From positions 66,519 to 130,518 of the forward strand of contig JAAOMT010000502.1 in NCBI GenBank assembly GCA_016748015.1: DNA of 64,000 nt. The letters are read 5' to 3'. Made by a program: the position numbers and the translations under genes. How positions within the stretch are numbered: position 1 is the first letter of the stretch; each line of letters begins with the position of its first letter. A model generated the notes under the pieces. The model did no database searches, was not told the DNA's origin, and saw only the letters and a list, made by a program, of their open reading frames with translations. This document shows positions 47,037 to 60,160 of the stretch, in pieces. Origin of the DNA: Geosiphon pyriformis (lineage: Eukaryota; Glomeromycota; Glomeromycetes; Archaeosporales; Geosiphonaceae).

Positions 47037-48620
47037 TTAGCAATCATTCAATCTGGGTGTGAAGGCAAATAAAAAGCAAAAGATGAGAAACAAATACATA
47101 CCCACTAATATTGCTGGATATAGCGAATAAAATGTGAACTGAAAGATATTCATTTCTCTAATTTTGGATTGTAAAAATTGTTTAATAACTGTGATCACCG
47201 AATAATTTTTAAATTCACTATTTTCCAAATTTTTAAAAAGCAAAAAATACCTTTATTACTTGCATAAAAATGAAGGTAAATCCAGATATCTAGGAAAAAA
47301 AAAGAATTTACCATTAAAAATTAGTGCACAACTTAATGAGCAAGAAAATAAGATGGTATCATATCAATCATTCCATTGAACTCACCAATTGATATGCATA
47401 TAATAAACAATAACTAAAGATTTTTCGATTGACTACATTTTGTACTCGGCTGAATCGGTCTCTTTCATATCCTGAAGTCCCAACTCCGTTTTCCGATTGT
47501 TCATTTGTAGAGAAAGCTGAACTTTCTGAACTGATAATACTGTCTTTAAAGTACGTTGATAACAGAACCCAATCCAACTAATCGCTATCAAGTGAAGACC
47601 GAGCAGAACACAATTCATTGGGTTAATGAATGTTTTTTCAGCTCCGGTGTAACACCTAGAGATTAAATAAGTTATCACGAAGTTTAGCAAGTATAATGTT
47701 TAAATAAAAAATTTACAATAACTTACCAATATGTCTCCTTCCCAACATTATTTTCTTGTTTCATGCCAGCAAATGTTGTGAGAATAATAAGTACCACCCC
47801 AGGGATAAGCAATCTCCAATAATAAACTCCGAGAGATATTCGCTTTTTTCGACACATTAAAAAATGAAAAATGAAAAATTATGTATATAGTATGTACTAT
47901 AATATTAAAAACTAAAAGATAATCTAATTGATGTACCTCTGAGATAGACAATTGTAGCAATTATAACAGATAATGTGAGGTCAATAGCAAAAAACGAATA
48001 AAAGAATTTTAGCTAAAACGCTGCAAATATCTAGCCGCCAGAGCCGAAGATGAACAAATGAATAACTCTATCGACACGAATAGAAAGAAAATTATACATT
48101 AGTAATTTATAACACGGGTTGCTTTAAACCCATAAAATTTAAGCCAATCAAAAAGGACCTACCATATTGATTAACGATTGCACGCTTAAGAAAAAACCTA
48201 GGTGTATAAAATAAGATATCAAAAGCATTGGTTAGTTGCTCATAAATCTAAAGCCAGAAGTCCATTCAACAAATGCTTACTATTCAATCCTAAAAAGGAG
48301 GGCACAGTCAATGACATTGATAACGGTTCTCTATTATTAGAAATCCATATTCTAAACACTTGTTCAAAAACCAAAAAACACCCAAGAGCTGATATTAATG
48401 CTTTTAACAGCCCGAAGCCAGTAACAAGTCGTGTTTGAAATGGCAAAAAAGTAGGAGTTTCAATTTCGTTCTCAATATCTCGTTTTTCAAGTATATTATA
48501 AATTATCTGAGAATTTTTCAATGGAACGAAGGTAAAATTGAGGCAGAAACTAAAAGGATAATAAAAAGACTAAAGAGCAACATAGTTGATATTAAAAGAA
48601 TTGTAACTCTTAAGTGGCTA
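47037..48620 (-). pseudogene. Seven-transmembrane receptor-like gene, broken copy
   Basis: Inverted paralogue of the intact gene at 55240. Segments align exon for exon: TM1 (RLVTGFGLLKALISALG) to donor GTAAGC at 48280, a 35-nt exon 48197-48163 encoding FFLSVQSLINM, exon 48067-47937, exon to about 47725, exon with TGAEKTFINPMNCVLLGLHL, and the last exon ending at 47037 with a longer tail (LFAFTPRLNDC). Three lesions are visible against the intact copy: a one-base deletion in the N-terminal segment (about 48538), an extra A in exon 3 (about 48014), and loss of the exon 4 acceptor (AG changed to AA at about 47860). It cannot give a normal receptor by the same splicing. Confidence 0.8.
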
Positions 48621-48639
48621 GATGTTTGAAAGCATTTTA

Positions 48640-50480
48640 ATAAAGCTAATTTTGTAATTAAAGAGGCCATGGAGTGAAAAAGTTAAAATCGGGTTTCTAA
48701 GGATTTATCAAGTGAGAAACTTTCCTTTCCTATTTATTCTAAAGGAAGATTTAAAAAAATACCGCGATGAATTAGTGGTATTCAAAATTCTGCATGATAA
48801 TTTATATTCATAAAGCTATGCTACCTTAATAAACAAGAATTTTACAATAGTCTATAAAATTTTGAGTGACATCCTCGCAAGTTTTTAAATGTATTATTTG
48901 TGTCAAATATACCTTTGGAACTTTGTCTAACTGTAGATTAACTTCTATGGGGTAGTTAGCAATCACAAAATTTTAAGAGATTGTAAAAATTACTTGAATA
49001 TTTTTATTTGATAAAGTTTTCTGTTTCTCAAGAAAAAAACTCTGAAAACTAAATATCTTTTCAAGGAAACCACATATTAATATCTATTAAAAAATACTAT
49101 AATTGAACGTGTGAACCTTTTAAGAGGCAAAAAGAGATTGAATTGTAGTAATCTTTCCGAATGATAATAAATATATCTTTAGCAAGAGAATGACTTGCAA
49201 GCCCAATTCAAGAATCTTTCTTCAATATAAGATGAATTTTTATTTGGTGATTGTTTTGTAAAACTTTATCAGAAAATTTCTCGAAACTTATTGAATTAAT
49301 AAATAAACGAGAGTTTGAAAATATTATCAACCTGGTATATATTTTATAAATTCCGGCATTAACATGATAGTTTTTTTGATTAGAAACTATATCTTTAAAG
49401 TCTGAAGAAAGCTTACAAAACTTTGAAGCATATCGCTCACATTTATCGAAGCATGCTGGAAAAATTGAAGCCTTAATACTCACGCGCAAATATATATTGC
49501 TGTTTTACTTAAAATATGAAACGCAATTAAGTAATTAAATTGGCAAAATGTTCAACCAAGATTGTCTATTTCATTTTTAGTTTGCAAAAGTGTAAATAAT
49601 ATTTGTGAACTAAATTCTTATTTTTTTTTTTGAACTTGAGCTCAATTAATGTTCGCAATTAGAAAATTACAGAAATTTTATAGACCCATTTTGATTTAAG
49701 AAGTTCCCTAATTAGCTAAAATTGATAAATCTGACATTTTTTCCAGCTGTACATTAACTATTGTAGACAGATTAGCAATCGCAAAGTTAGTGAGCATCGT
49801 TTGATAAGCAAAAAATATATTTTAGTGGATAAGTTTTTCTGCTTTTCGAGCAAAAACTACAAAATTGATACAATAAAAATTGAGGCCTAATTTTTTATCA
49901 TATTATTAATAAACTTACAATATGAGGCAAAACGAATTTAATTTTACTAATTTGACCCCTCGTTTCCGAATCATTCTTCAGCTATATAGAAACCAAAACG
50001 TTCGTAAAAAAAATTACCGAAAACAAAATAATCATTTTATATTATAATATCCTTTTGCTGTTTTTGTTGTTGTTCATCATTAAAAATCATATATATATAT
50101 GAATATAATACCTCAAAATGAATTAAGAACTTTAAAGAGCAAAATTAATTCCTCTTTTAATATAAAGAAATTCTTTTGAAAATTTCAATAATGATTTTAC
50201 TTTATCTTGCAGAGCTTTTAAACACATTTAAATGCAGGGGATTTAGTTAAGGTTTTAGTGATGTTTACCTAATAGCTGATGAGTTAATTATACAACATGT
50301 ACTTTCTTTTACATGATGTAATTTCTGCTCTGTTATAATTGTTAACATTATGTTATCTCAGAGGGATAAAAATCAATTAGATTATCTTTATGATATCACT
50401 GATTAATTTTTAGTTTTCAGTGTCATAATATAAAAATATAAATTTCCCACTTTTTTAATGTACTGATAAAAGCTAATACT
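48640..50480. other. AT-rich stretch with degenerate direct repeat
   Basis: No supportable gene. 48,915-49,070 and 49,745-49,880 are diverged direct copies about 825 bp apart, sharing GATTAACT, TTAGCAATC, CAAA and a TTTTCTGTTTCTCAAG-like block. Confidence 0.45.
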
Positions 50481-50790
50481 TTCAGAATTTATGATTGGAA
50501 ATTGTTTATACCTGGGATATTACGAATAATTATCATATTATTAATTTAAATCAAAAGAGAGAATAATTTTGGCAAATAAACATATAAATAAGTTATTTTA
50601 GATTTTTTCTTTAACAATAATCTTCCTAAGCTTAGCGATAATTTATTTAAATTTTAGTTGCTACTTCAGACCCAAAAAAAAAAGGTTAATTCATTTAATG
50701 AATTATATTCGGTCTTCACTTTGTTATTGATTAGTTGGGATCAGGTTCTGTTCAGCACCATTTACATAGCGTATGAAATTTCATTTGCAG
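50480..50790 (+). pseudogene. Receptor-like gene scrap
   Basis: Two short pieces match the intact receptor at 55240 in the right order: AATTTATGATTGGAAATTG (50490-50510; VYDWKLLIPG region of TM4) and TTAGTTGGGATCAGGTTCTG with CATTTACATAGCGTAT (about 50733-50775; ISWIGFCYQRTLHSV region of TM5). The intervening sequence is degraded. It is a third, very decayed copy. Confidence 0.6.
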
Positions 50791-52032
50791 GACAATGATA
50801 ATTTACAATATATATATTCATATTTAATATTTGCTAAAAAATTTAAATATTTTGAATAAGGAATGATCAAATATTTACATATCTAAAACCGTTTTTTTTT
50901 TTCCAATCAACAAGACTTTATTAAGATTCTGCAAAAAAACAAAAAGATTAATATAATATGATAAATATTACATTTATTAACGATTTACTCATAAGAAAAA
51001 AGTGGCAAAAAAAAAATGAAAATAAAAACTTTGCAATCAGATCTTGTACCACTCCAACATTTTGTGCAACACAGGTAGTTCTATACCTCATCTGTGTTTC
51101 TTTTAAGTTTAAGTGTTATTGGTTTATTCTTGACAAATAAAAATTTCTTTAATAATAAAATATTTTTTTTTAGAAAAAAAAAAGCTTAGGCATCTAAAAT
51201 AATAAATACCCGAATTTATTGATAAAGGATCCCTTAATATTATATATATTTTTTCCCTTTTAACATGAAATTTGAGATTTCATCATTCTTACTATTTTAA
51301 ACTTTTTTAAATTTCAAATATGAAAATAGAAACCCATATATATCTTAAATTAAATAATTTATTCCTCATTTGTCTCGATTTCTTGAACATGTGAAATTTA
51401 ATGCAGGTATTGAGAAATTCCTATTGGTCAATTTATTGACTCTGTGCTTTTCGAGAGGATATCAAGTCAAACAAAATTAATGGAATGCAAAATTTTTTCG
51501 TCCATGTTGATCTATAGTAATGTTTAGCAGATGGGGTGTGCGTAAAGATTACATCATATTGAAGCTTTAAACTGCCAAAAAAAACAAATCATGATGTAAA
51601 TTACAACTTAACTTAAAAAACCACGTTTGTTTTAGTAAGATCTTTTGATTTTATAAGCGTCATATATACGTTCAAGAAGCTTCATGACACAATATCCCAG
51701 ATTCTAGTGTAGCTTTTAAGAAATTTGTCATTACGATTGACTGAAGTCACTATGATTTTGTGTTTTATGATTAAATATTGATTTCCCTGTTATACTTGCA
51801 ACTCATATAAGAGGACGGATTTTATTATCGCATTAGCTTAAGCTTACAGTACGTTTCTTGTAACCCTTAATACTCTCCACAGTATTGTCCAATCGCCAAT
51901 GAAAATATTTGTTGAGCTCTTGGTGAAAATCAAGAATCAATAAACGTCAAATAATTTCTAGCATAGTATTACTGTTTTTTTTTTTAATTCCAAACTACGA
52001 AGTTTTAGAAAATAAATTTTTGGATTGTAAAA
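50791..52032. other. AT-rich stretch and likely 5' flank of the following gene
   Basis: No gene supportable. The last few hundred bases precede the small conserved gene and probably hold its promoter, but I see no confident motif. Confidence 0.45.
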
Positions 52033-52566
52033 ATGACTACACTTCATAAACGTAACGAAGAAAGAACCCATGAAGGTTTGTTCGTCCAAAAAATGACAAA
52101 AGTTTGGATATTTTTCTAAAACTTCTTTTTACTTAAATTGGAAAATATTTCGTCGAAAAAGAAAACCAGGAGCGAGCATTTATCGCTGCTAGTCATCGAG
52201 GAGTAAGTCTTCATGTTTATTTGAATATTTTTTTACTGATACAAATTCAGACTTATTATGATATATTGGTGGATCTTTGATTTTTTGGCAAATCATTTTA
52301 TTTTACTTTGAATCATGCGTGCTTCAATTTAGGATCGAAGCATAGAAGCGCGCATGGAGTCAGCACGTAAAGCGTCTGAAATCCACAAAAAGCGCACTGG
52401 AAAAGCACTGCACATCACGGAGCAAGATGTTCGAAACGAAGAAATGTACCGCGAAATTGATCCAGAAGAGGAAAAAAAGTTAGAAACCTACTATCGTGAG
52501 GTGATTGGTGAACCTCCACAATCTCAAGGTGCTGGGGCTCCTTTCAATAAACGAGGATCCCAATAA
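52033..52566 (+). CDS. Small conserved fungal protein, 3 exons, 105 aa
   Basis: Exons 52033-52075, 52162-52202 and 52333-52566 join in phase (donors GTTTGT and GTAAGT) to give 105 residues beginning MTTLHKRNEERTHE. The core ENQERAFIAASHRGDRSIEA, RMESARKASEIHKKRTGKAL and ITEQDVRNEEMYREID is a strongly charged, predicted helical block. It resembles, from memory, a short conserved region found in uncharacterised proteins of many ascomycetes and basidiomycetes (RAYIAASRRSDRSLEAR-like). The C-terminal quarter is Pro/Gly/Gln-rich and probably disordered. The first two exons are under 45 nt, so a plain ORF search finds only the last. No catalytic motif or targeting signal is visible. Function unknown; probably nuclear or cytosolic judging by charge. 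Confidence 0.8.
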
Positions 52567-55239
52567 ACTTAGCAATCGATTTTTGAAAGGGTATTTTGAT
52601 TCATTCTCTTATTCCCGAGTGAATGAATTTTTAAAGATTTCTTTTCGCAAAGAAATAATCTATTTCTAGCTCCTTTACATGAACATATATCCTGCCCTTT
52701 ATGAAGGATCAATTGTCTATTTTCCTTTATTTCGCTTTTCAGCTATTAAAAATCCCATAGTAAGTTGAAGATGTTAGCAAAATAAATAGTACTCGATTTT
52801 TTTATTTATTCAAGATCTGAAAGCTTAATTACAAAGAAATTCCCGGCGTCTTACGTGAGAGCAGGAATTATATTGGTAGAAATTTAAGATTAAATGTTAG
52901 GCCAAAAGATGATGCTATTTTCATCCCAAGAACAAATAATGCCATAGGTAATATTTTTTGCTAATAATCGAATTTAAAATGTTATCTTAAAACCTTATTT
53001 TAATATATACTTAAGAAATTGAACGTTCTCCACAAAAAATAGGTCTAGATTCCGTGGATATTTTTTTGGTAGCAAGTTAGATATATAACTTTAACAAAAC
53101 ACTGATTTCAAACAGAATATTTGAATAAATTTTTTCTTTTTCAAAAAAAAAAAAAAAAATTTCAAAAAGAAATTTTAGCTTCATTATAGAAGAGTAATAT
53201 TAATAAAATGGAACAATTTTCTACATTTATTCTTTATCATCCATTTTTCTTAAATATTATTTTACAGGATGTTTGCCCAATTAGAAATGGCGATACATAA
53301 AATTGGGAGGCCAATAAACCTTAAGTCATTTTTTGGGAGATTTGGTTTCCTAAAAAAAAATGTGAATATTTATTTAAAATCATAGGGAGTCTTATTTTTA
53401 AAAACAATGGAATTGGATCAAGAGTAATATATGTATAATGTAAATTGCATATTAGAATGAATTTCTTTTATATAAAATTATAATTTTCAAACAACTATTG
53501 GTCAAAACATTTAATACTTTAACCCAACCATTATAGTATTTATATTGGTCAGAATAAAACTTAAGAAAAGTTTTAAGTAGACAAAAATATATGAAAATTT
53601 TTTTTCTAGCCCTAATTTTGGGTATATAATTTAAGCTAACTTTTGAGACTTCTTTCAAGTTTCTTTTTTTTTCAATAAAAATCATCAAAGAATTTATTTT
53701 TAGACATAGAATATTTGCTTATAAGTTGAGTTCAAGCTGAAATTTAAAAGAATACTTTAAAAAAAAAATACAGGTAGTTAAATATTGCTTGAAATAGTTC
53801 TTATTAAATAAATATACATTATTTTTATTAAGATAAAAAAATCTTAAATTTTTAAACAATTTGTTTTAAATAAATTGAAAAATATTAATATAAATCTTTA
53901 AAAAAGCAATTTACACAAACAAATTTAGATTTTGTGAAATTGATCATTATAAAAACTGATCGTAAAATATTTAAATGTTTCGATCGATATGTATTCAACA
54001 ATATCTATTTTTTGTGGCCAACAGAAAAAATATCTCGAGAAAAAGATTTCACTATTTTTAATTTATTTTTCAGACTAATGCTTGGGAAGTAATGTAAAAA
54101 CAAGACTTAAAAATTTTCGACTTGCTTAATAACAAATTTTTTGGACTAAAAGTTTGCATTAAGAATCTTGAAAATGTTTCAAGTGAAAAAATGTGCTATC
54201 AATTACCATAAAATTAAATCCTATTCCTTAGAAAAATTATGAAATCAATTTCTTTTCTGTTCATCATTCGAATTTCATCTTCTCAATTAATTAATATTCA
54301 GGAATGGGAAATATGAGATGAAAAAATTTTCTTCATCTCTTTAATTTCTATTTAAAAAAATTTGTATGAATTTTAAAGATATACATAATTTTCGATAACA
54401 AATTTAAAAAATTTGAAAATGACATTAAAAGAAATTTCTGTAACACGATTTTAATTTTAGAATGTCGTATACTTTATTATGACTCGTACCTTGATATTAA
54501 AAATCTGTATGACGAGCTTTTAGATAAGAGTTTAGTGAAATTCAAAGATGTGTACCCAATAATAATTGTTATCTTTGTTGTTCGAACCCAATAGCATTGA
54601 AGAATAACACTTAGGACAATTCTTACAATGATTCACAATACTTTTATGCTGAAACCTGATTGGTACCTATTGACGAAGATCGGATTAACGAAAAATTTTT
54701 ACCATAAAAATTATTTATTTGAACAAAACCATTTATTTAAATAATTTTAAAAAATTATGTAGTTCAACATTTTTAAATAATTTATTTTGAAATTAAACAA
54801 CATGACAGAATAACTTAATATTAAATATTAAAGAATAATTTCACCTATTGCACATAATATAAATTCAAAAATAGTAACAAAATGCTTACATCCTTGCTCA
54901 AAAATAAACTGTATCAAGAAAAAATTTGCATATTATTATAAAAATAATATTGCCACATCTTTTACACTTACTAAAGACACTTCTTTTTCCAAATAAAACA
55001 ATCTATTTGCAATCACGTAATGCTGAATTATTTATTCATTCAAACTAAGGTTTTTAATTAAATTAATTAAATTAATCATTTTTTGAAAATCAGTTATTTA
55101 ATCATTACACTGATAATCATGTGGTTTAAAACTTTATATAGTTAATCCGAAGCACCATTAACTTCGGATTAATGAGTATTGTGTCCTATTTTAATATAAA
55201 TGGGAATAGAAAGAGTTTTTACTTAATTTCGACTTATCT
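52567..55239. other. AT-rich intergenic stretch
   Basis: No complete gene. A coding-like stretch at 54461-54594 is listed separately. Confidence 0.5.
54461..54594 (+). other. Coding-like orphan exon
   Basis: After an ATTTTAG acceptor-like site, about 44 codons remain open with natural composition (CRILYYDSYLDIKNLYDEL, then DKSLVKFKDVYP) and end in TAG. No partner exon or family recognised. It may be a gene relic. Confidence 0.3.
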
Positions 55240-56836
55240 TTGATATCTAACTACCATTTTCAGCTTTTTCCCTTAATGACCTCTTTAATACTAAAGCCAG
55301 CTTTATTAAAATGCTATCAATCATATAGTCCTTTAGGAGTTAAAATTCTTTTGACCCCTTTAGTTTCTGCATTAACTTTACCTTCCTTTACATTGAAAAA
55401 TTCTCAAATAAATTATGGATATATACTTGAAAAAGAAGAAATTAAAGCTTCCACTTTTTTGCCACTTCAAACACGACTTGTTACTGGCTTCGGGATGTTA
55501 ACGGCATTAATATCAGCTCTTGGATGTTTATTGGTTTTTAAATATGTGTTTAAAATGTGGGTTTCCAATGACAAAGAATGGTCTTCAATGTCATTGACTG
55601 TGCCCTTCTTTTTAGGATTGAATAGTGTGTATTATTTAGATGGAATTTTAGCTTTAGATTTATAGACAAATAACTAATACTTTTGATATCTTACTCGCTA
55701 CACCCAGGTTTTTTCTTAAGTGTGCAATCGCTAATAAATATGGTAGGTCCTTTTGATTGGCTTGAAGTTTATGGGTTTAAAGCAACACATGTCATAAATC
55801 ACTAATGTATAATTTTCTTCCATTCGTTTTGGTAGAGTTATCCATTTGTTCATCTTCGTCTCTGGCAACTAGATATTTGCAGCCTTTTAGCTAAATTCTT
55901 TTATTCGTTTTTTGCTATTGATCTCACATTATCGGTTACAATTGCTACCGTTGTTTATTTAAGAGGTATATAAATCAATCGATCAATCAATCAATTCATC
56001 CCTAAATAAATTTTTGTCTTTAATAATGTAAAATAAAAATTTTTAGCGTGCAGAAAAAAGCGAATATCTCTCGGAGTTTATGATTGGAAATTGCTTATCC
56101 CTGGGGTAGTACTAATTATTCTCACAACAGTTGCTGGCATGAAACAAGAAAATAATGTTGGGAAGGAGACATATTGGTAAGTTATTATAGATTTTTTGTT
56201 TAAACACTATATTTGCTAAACTTAATGTTAACTTATTTGATTTCTAGGTGCTACTCCGGAGCCGAAGAAACACTTGTTAACTTAATGAATTGTGTTCTGC
56301 TTGGTCTTCACTTGGTAGCAATTAGTTGGATCGGATTCTGTTATCAACGCACTTTACATAGTGTATCATCAGTTCAGAAAGCTCAGATTTCTATACAAAA
56401 TGAAAAATGGGAAAACGGACCAGCGATTTTGATGTATGGAAAAGTACGATCCAACCGAGCACAAATCGTGATCAATCGAAAAATCTTTAGCTATTGTCTA
56501 GCGTATGGATATCAGTTGGTGAGTCTAATGAAGTTTAGAGAATGCAAATTTCTGATTAGTGTAATGTTTGCTTATGAAATTCTTGAAATAACTTGAGGAT
56601 TAAATCTTTTCTTTGGCTAGATATCTGGATTTACCTTTATTTTTATGCAAGTAATAAAGGTATTTTTGCTTTTTAAAAATTTGGAAAATATTGAATTTAA
56701 AAATTATTCAGTAATCACAGTTATTAAACAATTTTTAAAATCCAAAATTAGAGAAATGAATATCTTTCAGTTCACATTTTATTCGCTATATCTAGCAATA
56801 TTAGTGGGTATGTATTCTTTTCTCATCACCCTCTAA
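55240..56836 (+). CDS. Seven-transmembrane receptor-like protein, intact copy, 388 aa
   Basis: Six exons (55240-55624, 55708-55742, 55836-55965, 56047-56176, 56248-56518, 56621-56836) join in phase to give 388 residues. Hydrophobic helices lie at about 82-104, 118-138, 157-182, 198-214, 238-260, 306-330 and 364-386, with a further hydrophobic stretch near 33-50. Landmarks are VYDWKLLIPG at the start of TM4, WCYSGAEE before TM5, and a basic loop (RACRKKR) after TM3. This layout suits a G-protein-coupled receptor of the cAMP-receptor-like or related fungal class, but no motif is diagnostic. Exon 1 ends phase 1 at a GTGTGT donor where the broken paralogue has a canonical GTAAGC, supporting the boundary. 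The start could also be Met at 55276. A 35-nt second exon carries part of TM2. Confidence 0.75.
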
Positions 56837-59800
56837 TCTTTGTTTTTGTTTTTTGCCTTCACACGCAAATTGAATAACCACTAAGCACTAACTTTTCATT
56901 TATCATGAAACCATGTAGAATAATAAACTCGCTAATGTTTTTTCTGAATGAAGGATTTCGAATTAAAAATTTACTTCAATTAGATTCTGATGTGATAAAC
57001 GATAATGTAAATAAAAAAAAAGAAGTACTTTAGAGATTAATTAATTTTTACTCCTAAATTTCTTTAAATATACAATTTTCTGTTAAAAATTGGTTGAATA
57101 AATAACACTGTGAATGTTTTCAGGCATATAAAAAGTAGCTCAGAATAAAATTTGCTAAGAATGTAAAGTGATTAAATTATAAAGAGGTGTGAATATAAGA
57201 ATGCAAGGATATTTATGAATAATCCATTATTTAAATCTTCATTTTGGTACGATAATATGTATCATGGAATTTAATAGATGTTCATTAGCCACAAAATTTT
57301 TATTTTAAAAATGTTAAAATTTGATAAAAAAAGATCTGTTCATGTTATAATTCAAGATCAATGTCAAGAAATCTTGAAATAGAAACCACACATATAGGGT
57401 TTTACAAAATCTGATAATATGTTGATAATTTATCAAATAATAATTCTTTTAGTAAATCTGAAAAGTAAATAAAGATTTATGAAAGATATGTTGAAAATTT
57501 TTAATTATTTATTTTTCATAATTGAAAATATTTAAACTTTATAAACTTTTATTTCAAATAAATAATTTTTAACCAATCATTTTATGATATAAATAATAAT
57601 ATATAATAATATATTATCTACATATATTTTTTCAATAAAAAAATGTTTCCATTAATAATAAATTATCTTTCTTGACACTTTTTTCATATTGAACAAAATT
57701 TAAAAAAATAACTATAAGAATAAGCTAAAATAGAATTTGAATATATTTCATCAAATCCTTCTTATAAACTTTGAAAAAAAGCATATATTATCTTTTTCAG
57801 TACGTTTAGGAAACAATATATCAAAGGCTTAACTAGTTATTAGATATCAAGTTACTACTAGTACAACAAATGCCGAACATAATTTCTCATTAGCATGTGA
57901 ATTCTTTCTCAGTATTTTAATTTAAATTCATCCCTGAACTTTTAAAAAAACAAGTTACTGAAGTATTTAAGTATTAAGAAATTAAAAGCATAATGTCAAT
58001 ATCAAAAAAAAAATTCAAAATATCAAACTATCTTACTTAAAAGTATTTATACCTGGTATTTTAGCAAATTTTGTAAAATAAATTCGTGTGAGAGAATAAG
58101 ATACGTGAAATTATGCCATTTTCTCACTTGAACAAAATGACATTTTTTATACAACCCATCAGAAATTTTTAACTTCCCAACAATACCTCTATTCGTCAAA
58201 ATCTCTTTTACCTTATGGTTCGCTGCCAAAGTATAATTTTAAACCACTGGAATTACATATTCAAATGCAAAAATTTATTCAACAAAAAAATTTAACAAGT
58301 ATTAATTTCATTCGTCACTGCAAATAATATATTTTTGGAATTATGTAATTGATCCAACAAACATACTTTCCTATATATTTTGTTTTTATGAAAGTTTTTG
58401 TGAGGAAATTCTTTCAAAAAATACCCAATCTTCCAAAAGCAAAAGGGACTTATAAATTATTCGAAAAATCAGAGACGAAGAAAAAAACCATAGTTATCAA
58501 AAAACATTTTTAGAATATCAAAAAGAAGATCTACCAATATTTTTTTGCACTAAAACAATTCGACTCTAATTGCTTGTCATCAACGACAATAGGGGATTGT
58601 GGAACCAAAAGATCGTTATAATATCTCGAAAAATAAATCAAAAGACAATAGATTGTGCATTTTGCGAGTTGCTATTATTTTTTTTACTCGGCGTTCTATC
58701 TAAATGGCTATGCTTCATAACCCAGCTAAAAAAACCAATTGTTTTCAAAATTGAATCTGGAAATAAAAGTCCAAAAACAAAATGATTTTCAACGATATTT
58801 ATTTTACTTATTATACCTGGTTATTATGGAAAAATTTGAAACTGCAGCCCCACTTATGAGCTCAACATAATGACTTTAAAATTATCTATTCAAAATTCGG
58901 GTCACCTCGTAGCTTTAAAATTAGTTGATTGTCCCACCTAACAAAGTGTTTTCCTGATTGCCATTATTCGTATCGTTAAGAACAATAACTGGATGTAATC
59001 TGCATGTAATCTGTATGCAACTACTCAAGAGATTATTACCGAGCAAAACCCAACAACTGAGCACATGGAATTAAACGCTTCTTGTTATGACATGAATGAA
59101 ATTTTTAAAGAGAAAAATTTTAAGGCCCATTCATTAATCAATCTGAAAAAAAAAATACTTTTCACATAAAAATTGATTTGATAGTAAAAAAAAAATGGTT
59201 CCAAAGAATATTTTGTTGAAATCCTAATTAAAACGCACGTGCTACTTTGGGACATTAGCTGCTGCTTGAATGAGAAACTTTAATTAATCATGTTTTTTCA
59301 TTCTTAAAAAGTTCAAATTATTCTTGAACTTTACTATATTTGTATCTTGGATTGTTTCTTCATTGTAAGAAAAATACAGTTTTTATGCATAGGATGGGTA
59401 AAAATGATTTGCTAATGACTTAATTAGCTTTTTAGTGTGTGTTATCGCTTTTATTTTATTTAGATTGTGTTGATATTGGCCTTTGTTGACACGCTAAAAA
59501 AAGATTAATTCCCCAAAAATCTTGCCTAAATAAATTTAGAACATAATGATAATTAAGACTTTTGTTCACTGGGAAAGAATAGACAAGGAGGCTGGTGAAC
59601 AATATCCTATGCATGAAAGTGGCTGAACGCCAAAGAATGCTTTTTGACAAATGGAAAAATGTTACACAATGCTCACCCGTAATAATAATAATAATAATGA
59701 TTAACTAAATTAATACATGCACTAGAAAACAATAATCAGGAAAATAACAATAGTGGATTATAACGTCATTTGTGATTTTAGTCAATTAAATATGACCTGA

Positions 59801-59840
59801 AAATTATATAAATTAGAGTTAAGTCTCGTTTCTTGGATAT
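56837..59840. other. AT-rich intergenic stretch
   Basis: No supportable gene. 56900-56980 is the 3' flank shared with the other receptor copies. Frames at 58047-58229 (minus) and 58570-58785 (plus) are not convincing. Confidence 0.5.
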
Positions 59841-60160
59841 TCATTCCTCACCAAGTCAAAAGTCCTTTCTTTCTTCTCCTTTGGCTCAAAGAAACTCATA
59901 ACTTGAACTAAAGTAAACGATTCTCACTTTAATTGCTATTCAAATCAATTTTCTCAGAATCAAAGTACCTTTCCCGCCCTTCCGAATCACTTTGGCCCGG
60001 CCATTAGTGTCCTAATTAATTCAAAGGTTCTTTTGAGAATCACATTTGCGATATGTATCCCCGTACGCAAATTTCAGCTCTTAATTGGAATAAACAAAAG
60101 GACTCTACTTCTCACTCTTTGTCCAATAATGATGATCCTTGAACACCCACAAGTTTACTT
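59841..60160 (+). other. GC-richer coding-like island, Ser/Gln/Asn-rich
   Basis: Base composition is visibly richer in C and G than the surroundings. Plus-strand segments in three frames read SPSQKSFLSSPLAQRN, FSQNQSTFPALPNHFGPA (after a TTTTCTCAG acceptor-like site) and MYPRTQISALNWNKQKDSTS. The composition fits a disordered Ser/Gln/Asn-rich protein, such as the tail of a transcription factor. I cannot join the pieces with confident splice sites, so this may be exons of a gene or a relic. Confidence 0.35.

Noticed and set aside
54574-54592. GTTCGAACCC resembling a tRNA T-arm
   Set aside because: No cloverleaf can be built around it; it lies inside a coding-like stretch.
58570-58785. 71-codon plus-strand frame with a hydrophobic centre
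   Set aside because: Composition is plausible but there is no family, paralogue or splice support.
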